The notes under the pieces are model-generated. The model was not told the DNA's origin. It made no database searches and saw nothing but the letters and a program-made list of their open reading frames with translations. Below, in pieces: positions 61,201-64,000 of a DNA stretch of 64,000 nt. Position numbers and translations under genes: made by a program. This DNA is from Limonium bicolor. Taxonomy: Eukaryota > Streptophyta > Magnoliopsida > Caryophyllales > Plumbaginaceae. Where the stretch lies: the NCBI GenBank assembly GCA_023374045.1, contig CM041777.1, forward strand, positions 463,417,827 to 463,481,826, given 5' to 3'. The first letter of the stretch is position 1. Every line of letters starts with the position of its first letter.

Positions 61201-63566
61201 GAGGCATTGTGGAAACCAAATCACGTATCCAAAGCATCTAACGATAGAAAGATGCAGATAAAAATTAAAAACACACATATTATACCGTTAAAGCTAGATA
61301 TCTGGTACCTTCAGACTTAGTTTGGGCACTAGTTCTCGTGAATCCTGACCATAATCTGCACTCCAGAGTATGAGTAAACCATCACTACCACCAGATACAA
61401 GAAGTGCCTACAATCAGAAACATTGAAAGTACTGATCAATAGCCAGGAATGCAATCACATAGTGAAGAAAATATGAAAGCTAAGAAAAAATGTGGAAAAT
61501 CACTCCTACAGCACTAATCATGCAAACAATATCATAGTCTAATTATTTTTATCTTCAATCCCATAATGAATCATATAGTTATGCATAGAAATTTCACTTT
61601 TGATTGTTGGCATAAATCTTGAGACGGGAAGGGACAGGATTCAGAAGTATCTGAAATGATGTACTTCTTGATAGAATGGGGATCGGACTTATACGGGATA
61701 AATCAGAAATATGTTGAACTGCCTAAAAAGGTAAGTTGGAAGATCTCCTCCAACTATCTCTGAGACTCATGCAACCACAAGCTTTAGCAACAGTCTGAGA
61801 ACAGAGCATTGTCATGGAAATAACTATATTTCTGAAAAACATGGGTACTGTATTTAAGAAAAGGATTACCTCTCCTGAAGAGGCCGTGAATGTCATTAAA
61901 CAGGTTATGGATCCTTTATGACCTCCAGTGTATCTTCTAGCAAGCTGTAAAGAGAAAATTATCACATCCAAGTACGCAGCAGCACTATTTGCAGGGTAGT
62001 CTAGTATATTTACCTTCCATGTTATCATTGACAGGACTCTGATTACACCATCTGAGCCACCAAATGCAACCAGAGGACCCTCACCGGCTGCTGATTTTGT
62101 AAGGAACTCCATACTACAGGGCAAAGTGAACATAGCATCAAGTATCAGGTATAGTTTATGAATAATGTTTATCAGATGCAAAGTTGAAGAAAACAGGGAT
62201 TTGGAAGTCCTTACCATAGCAGAGATTTGTTGTCCAGTTCTTGCTTGGGAACGTCACGACCTCTCATAGTACCAAGTCGAGAAATATGGCTTTATATTCA
62301 CAACAGATAACAAGAAATGTCTCCCCTTTGTAGCTGGAGCAAGAGAGTTAACAGTTGAGGTAACATGGCCAACTGCGGTTGGGGACTCAGCTGCAGCAGA
62401 ACGGTTACGAGAAAGTAGCCAGAATCGCAATCGTCGTCATAAAAGCTAACCTGCTTAACACTTTACCAGACATGATTTTACATCATGTGGATGTTGCGGT
62501 GACAGTACTGAACCATGCAGCAGCAGAAATGAATGTGAAAATACAGGTGTGATTTCCTTACCTCCCCCCTTTTAAAGCTTCTGTTGGTTTCCCTCTGATA
62601 TCTACAAACCATCAATTTTTAATCATTAGCAAGTGCAACTATAATCAGAAAAAACACGTAGAACAATAACATGACCAGACACCATAGTTATATCTAAAAT
62701 CTTGTATCTTATACAAAAGTTCTTAGGTGTGTCTTCCACCAATATCCAACCCTTCGCGTACCCATCTGAACCCGCTAACCATGTTAACTGAACAAGTTTT
62801 TTTCATTGTTCTTAATTCCAAAGCTAAATCAAGTTCCGTAGTGTGAAGTAGCTCGAAATTTGACAGGAAAACAATGGATCAAACCTAACAATAAGTCGCC
62901 CCCACCACTCACAAGTTAAACAGTTTAGAGTTCTATGCTTCCACAATTCGTGGATGTAAAGCACAGTACATAACTACTAGAAACTAGTAATTCTCAACAA
63001 AAAAGGTGTGTTAGTGCTCCAAGTTCCACATCACAGGCAAATAATCATCTTGATCCAGTAGATTATGAGTTATCAGCCCCCCCCCCCCCCCCCCCCCCAG
63101 AAGACATGCCCCCAAATTCTCTCTTTCTTGAACAGCTTCTAACTTCCAATAATACAGTCGAAGTTTGACCAAAACTTCAGTGAAATTAATGAACAATAAG
63201 AAAGCTATAGTACCAGATTCGCCCTCGGCGAGCTTCTCCAATTTGACACCGACCAGGCGTCTTTCATCAACACCGCCAGCTTTCAGCTCATATATTACCT
63301 GAATCAACGACAGAAATCTGGCAATCAGAGATGAAGAAAGAGCAGGGACAATCGCACACACCCGGGCAACAGAATAGAAACAAGAAATTTTGGAAATGTC
63401 GAATTTAGAGGGAAGTCTTGGGAGGAATTCCGACCTGTCTATGCTCCCAATTCCAGACCGACACGTGATCTGAGGAGTCCGCTGTAACTAGCCATGGATG
63501 AGTGGGATGGACCTGAATCTTAACTATCTTATCATTTGATGGACGAAATGCTCTTAGCCTCAGCAT
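37119..63566 (-). CDS. TWD40-2: TWD40-2-like WD40 protein, TPLATE complex subunit (21 coding exons)
   Basis: This is the plant WD40 protein known as TWD40-2 (Arabidopsis At5g24710), a membrane-proximal endocytic TPLATE complex subunit acting in clathrin-mediated endocytosis. Coding exons in order: 63435-63566, 63214-63298, 62562-62601, 62215-62460, 62014-62113, 61870-61944, 61309-61407, 60915-61031, 60422-60537, 60153-60252, 50467-50825, 49729-50059, 43352-43557, 42724-42942, 42242-42428, 40786-41024, 39452-39544, 39275-39376, 38635-38992, 38206-38343, 37119-38012. All introns are GT-AG with matching phases; total 1411 codons plus stop. WD40 repeats fill the N-terminal half, helical repeats follow, and a disordered Ser/Pro/Ala-rich tail ends DPFSWI. 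Exon 4 lacks three single bases relative to the conserved frame (see its entry). Introns 10 (9.3 kb) and 12 (6.2 kb) are swollen by transposons. Confidence 0.92.
38115..38180 (-). mobile_element. 66-bp LINE-like 3' tail in TWD40-2 intron 20, perfect 17-bp TSD
   Basis: The insert begins with a T-run and GATAATTAGAAGTATATTA, i.e. poly(A) on the minus strand. It is bounded by identical AATATTTCTAGAGAGTT at 38098-38114 and 38181-38197. It has the TTTTTTTGATAA end also seen at 22919. Confidence 0.82.
40499..40673. mobile_element. 175-bp hAT MITE in TWD40-2 intron 16
   Basis: The ends are CAGTGGCGGATCCAGG and TTTGGATCCGCCTCTG. The perfect 8-bp TSD GCAGCACG (40491-40498 and 40674-40681) is diagnostic of hAT. 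The terminus is close to that of the hAT element ending at 11493, and both have G/C runs next to the TIR. Confidence 0.92.
41025..42241. other. TWD40-2 intron 15
   Basis: This is a 1.2-kb intron. A run of A after CCAACATTCAT at about 42180-42200 could be a retroposon tail, but no TSD was found. No gene is seen. Confidence 0.5.
43135..43228. repeat. 94-nt poly-C tract in TWD40-2 intron 13
   Basis: This is an almost pure C tract with a single A at 43155. It is poly-G on the TWD40-2 transcript strand. It generates a false Gly-rich ORF on the minus strand. The tract length may not be reliable. Confidence 0.9.
43822..44082 (+). repeat. 5' LTR of the intron-12 copia element
   Basis: The 261-bp LTR contains TATAAATAGGGCTC at about 44025-44038 (probable TATA box) and ends CAATTAATAAAATTCTTCA. 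It is followed directly by the PBS. Confidence 0.88.
44271..44981 (+). CDS. copia Gag (UBN2-type)
   Basis: ATG 44271 gives [15 protein letters not shown], followed by the Gag signature [20 protein letters not shown]. The frame ends at TGA 44979-44981. The CCHC zinc knuckle [14 protein letters not shown] (spacing CX2CX4HX4C, about 44991-45032) lies just past that stop in the same frame, so Gag is cut before its nucleic-acid-binding motif. An in-frame ATG at 44259 is a less likely start. Confidence 0.8.
   Translation: MAGEDKTQSQSKPKKVELLRVKNAYKFNRKNYLTWSQYVKIYLTGKNVVKHLLESKLAADDSTWSETNAIVMSWLWESMDLNIIVTSMFLGTAKEVWDFIEQSYSHAKDEALLFDLTAKSTTTHQGEKTVTEYATTLQNCWSEIDQYYNIKMVCTEDAQAFKKFVEKGRVYVFLAGLNPIYDQVRIQILGQQKLPSLADVISTVKAEESRRSVMLEHKQVKNTTESTTLTIREGKK
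45100..46480 (+). pseudogene. copia protease remnant and integrase
   Basis: The protease motif is reduced to [10 protein letters not shown], where DSGA would be expected, after an in-frame stop. Integrase is open at 45563-46261 with HHRLGHP...CEPC zinc ligands, the second Asp in [10 protein letters not shown] and Glu in [15 protein letters not shown]. The first catalytic Asp is lost: the HSDVWGP position reads HSFIWGP. The frame shifts near 46210. Confidence 0.82.
46931..48430 (+). pseudogene. copia reverse transcriptase and RNase H, mutated
   Basis: RT blocks are [30 protein letters not shown] (part), [13 protein letters not shown], and [11 protein letters not shown], reached after a frameshift at about 47440. 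The catalytic box reads YVDNIIVTG, with Asn for the second Asp. RNase H shows [20 protein letters not shown] and, after a stop at 48180, [12 protein letters not shown] and [14 protein letters not shown]. It cannot be active as read. Confidence 0.85.
48546..48801 (+). repeat. 3' LTR of the intron-12 copia element
   Basis: The 256-bp LTR differs from the 5' LTR by a short deletion near its start, about a dozen substitutions and a small CAATTAAG duplication near its end. Confidence 0.88.
48802..49728. other. Remainder of TWD40-2 intron 12
   Basis: This is AT-rich intron sequence with no recognised repeat or gene. Confidence 0.5.
49729..50825 (-). other. TWD40-2: TWD40-2 exons 11-12
   Basis: Exon 11 (50467-50825) encodes [19 protein letters not shown] through [12 protein letters not shown]. 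Exon 12 (49729-50059) encodes [16 protein letters not shown] through an Ala-rich, probably helical segment ([11 protein letters not shown] and following) to RNEP. The Ala-rich block is a known feature of this family. Confidence 0.9.
51090..51698. repeat. Three tandem copies of a roughly 210-bp unit in TWD40-2 intron 10
   Basis: Copies start near 51090, 51305 and 51513 at GTGAAGAAAGTATAAAAAA. Each contains ACCTTTCACCAAACATG, TCAACATGGCTCATGGCC and CTCCAAAGATGCCTTG. Copy 3 lacks about 30 bp after CCTGATAC. Copies 2 and 3 are more alike than either is to copy 1. Confidence 0.88.
51930..52440. repeat. Unclassified plant repeat with an internal divergent duplication
   Basis: Two related blocks (about 51930-52125 and 52243-52432) share GTCCAACAACCTAGCTCCC, GCTTGAAAACTAC, AATAACTTTACT and GATGTGGGATTA. 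The linker contains CGTCCTCGTCGCCAGCC and CCCGACACGGTCCCAAG. I recall similar phrases as common non-coding repeats in plant genomes but cannot assign a class. Confidence 0.6.
53200..55245 (+). pseudogene. Ty3/gypsy pol remnant in TWD40-2 intron 10
   Basis: A PBS-like TGGTATCAAAGC (53200-53211) is followed almost directly by [27 protein letters not shown] (split in frames), [14 protein letters not shown], and [14 protein letters not shown] with an intact DD at about 53640. RNase H traces and integrase follow: [12 protein letters not shown] (about 54968), then [19 protein letters not shown] to about 55235. This is the chromovirus (Tekay/Del-like) pattern. Gag and protease are missing, and many frameshifts and stops are present. 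Confidence 0.8.
55242..55716. repeat. Direct repeats of about 90 bp flanking about 290 bp
   Basis: Copies at 55242-55337 and 55627-55716 share TTAGAAATAT, GGAATTATGTAA, CATATAGACTAGTAAGGCCC and CCATGA/TCATGA. The left copy abuts the gypsy integrase and the right copy abuts the second copia remnant. It could be a TRIM-like element or a local duplication. Confidence 0.6.
55717..58905 (+). pseudogene. Second Ty1/copia pol remnant, 5'-truncated
   Basis: Homology begins in the protease-integrase spacer ([15 protein letters not shown]). Integrase traces follow ([16 protein letters not shown]), then RT ([44 protein letters not shown] with an intact YVDD at about 58045, [19 protein letters not shown]). 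RNase H ([28 protein letters not shown]) ends before a polypurine tract GAGGGGGAG. A duplicated block with CTTCTTGTGTCGTCACC lies at about 56578-56620 and 56722-56765. Many frame breaks. Confidence 0.82.
58906..59135 (+). repeat. 3' LTR of the second copia remnant
   Basis: TGTTGAACAG to TCTCTACA, about 230 bp, lies directly after the polypurine tract. It contains TATAAATATGTATC (about 59077-59090). No 5' partner is seen in the window. Confidence 0.75.
59400..59635. mobile_element. Stowaway MITE in TWD40-2 intron 10
   Basis: The 236-bp element has inverted ends CTTCCTCCTGTTCT and AGAACAGGAGGGAG flanked by TA. It is the best preserved member of the family that also occurs at 23486-23625 and around the solo LTR at 11850/22497. 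Confidence 0.9.
59636..60152. other. End of TWD40-2 intron 10
   Basis: This is intron sequence with no recognised repeat or gene. A 76-aa plus-strand ORF overlapping exon 10 is a shadow. Confidence 0.5.
62215..62460 (-). other. TWD40-2: TWD40-2 exon 4 with three single-base deficits
   Basis: Compared with the conserved protein frame, one base is missing after FYDDD (between 62429 and 62430), one at HFL/VICC (62310/62311) and one at LDLV/TMRG (62270/62271). Each can be explained by one missing G on the coding strand. The net change is -3, so exon phases still fit, but read literally the frame meets TGA at 62300-62298 after about 139 codons. Flanking exons are perfect. Either the allele is broken or these are sequencing/assembly errors. 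Confidence 0.8.
63077..63098. repeat. 22-nt poly-C tract in TWD40-2 intron 2
   Basis: This is a pure C run of about 22 nt, G on the transcript strand. It is similar to, but shorter than, the tract in intron 13. Confidence 0.9.
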
Positions 63567-64000
63567 CTCGCAAACAAGTCCGTACGCTCCCTCACACTGC
63601 GTCCGTCCAGGGAGCAGATCTGATGCAGGGAGCTTTTTCGAACAGCGCTTCTTCCCGTTCTTCTTTGTTAACTCGTATTAGAACATCGGATTTCCAACTG
63701 AACAGATCTTCAAAGAGAAGAAGCGAACCATACTGATACAATAACAGCTACTTAACAATTAACAGTATTTTGTTAGCACTTTAATTTACTCTTGTTTGAC
63801 AAGTACAGGGCTCAACGCCCATCGCTATTGATTTAGCGTATGTTAGTGCAGAGTATCAGATATCTAAAAATGCCGAATGCATCAATACATTCAATTCAAA
63901 TAGTTTGTAAAATCTCATCGTATGAGATATTCTTTTCCTTTTTTAAACAAAACTAAATTTTATAATTTATGATTTGTCAAACAGTAAAATTATATATTTT
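63567..64000 (-). promoter_or_regulatory. TWD40-2 5' leader and upstream region
   Basis: This is sequence upstream of the TWD40-2 start codon. The first 150-170 bp are C/T-rich on the coding strand and probably 5' UTR; AT-rich DNA lies beyond. I cannot place a TATA box or start site with confidence. The 66-aa plus-strand ORF here overlaps exon 1 and is a shadow. Confidence 0.45.

Larger units (their letters stand above)
60153..63566 (-). other. TWD40-2: TWD40-2 exons 1-10: start codon and first beta-propeller
   Basis: ATG at 63566-63564 gives [18 protein letters not shown], matching the conserved start of the family. WD-type repeats are visible: [61 protein letters not shown], and [14 protein letters not shown]. 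Exon 10 ends KKLR in phase 0 and joins exon 11 ([12 protein letters not shown]) across a 9.3-kb intron. Confidence 0.9.

Overview
This is a repeat-rich plant nuclear window, most likely from an angiosperm and probably a eudicot. The evidence is two multi-exon plant genes with canonical introns, and a transposon mix typical of plants: Athila-type and other Ty3/gypsy elements, Ty1/copia, hAT, Mutator-like, Stowaway MITEs and an Au-like SINE. I cannot name the species. No prokaryotic features, CRISPR arrays or rRNA were seen.

Layout. (1) 1-11.5 kb: the 3' part of a hAT-type transposase gene of the ZMYM1/TTF-type class, split by a complete Athila-like retrotransposon (709-11161, TSD GTTCT). Its two LTRs are nearly identical, but its coding interior is full of frameshifts. 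(2) About 11.85-22.5 kb: a three-layer nest. A Stowaway-like MITE is split by a solo LTR of about 4.7 kb (TSD CTTTC). That LTR is itself split by a 5.7 kb non-coding, tandem-repeat-rich element (putative TSD GATAT). (3) 22.5-25.6 kb: intergenic, with a 70-bp LINE-like tail and a small MITE. (4) 26.2-33.9 kb, + strand: a complete HEN1 gene (9 coding exons, 938 codons), the small-RNA 2'-O-methyltransferase. Its introns hold an Au-like SINE and a Stowaway MITE. (5) 35.4-36.5 kb: a Mutator-like element with long TIRs and a perfect 9-bp TSD. (6) 63.57-37.12 kb, - strand: a 26.4-kb gene with 21 coding exons for a TWD40-2-type WD40 protein, a subunit of the plant endocytic TPLATE complex. Intron 12 holds a degraded copia element in antisense orientation. 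Intron 10 (9.3 kb) holds tandem repeats, a Ty3/gypsy remnant, a second copia remnant and a Stowaway MITE. Smaller introns hold a hAT MITE, a LINE tail and a roughly 94-nt poly-C tract.

The two genes are convergent and functionally unrelated: HEN1 stabilises miRNA/siRNA, TWD40-2 acts in clathrin-mediated endocytosis. I saw no new gene system. The most useful anomalies are three single-base deficits inside one TWD40-2 exon, palindrome-rich arrays in two unrelated LTRs, the multi-layer nesting that can be read exactly from TSDs, and two very short LINE-tail insertions bounded by perfect 16-17 bp duplications.
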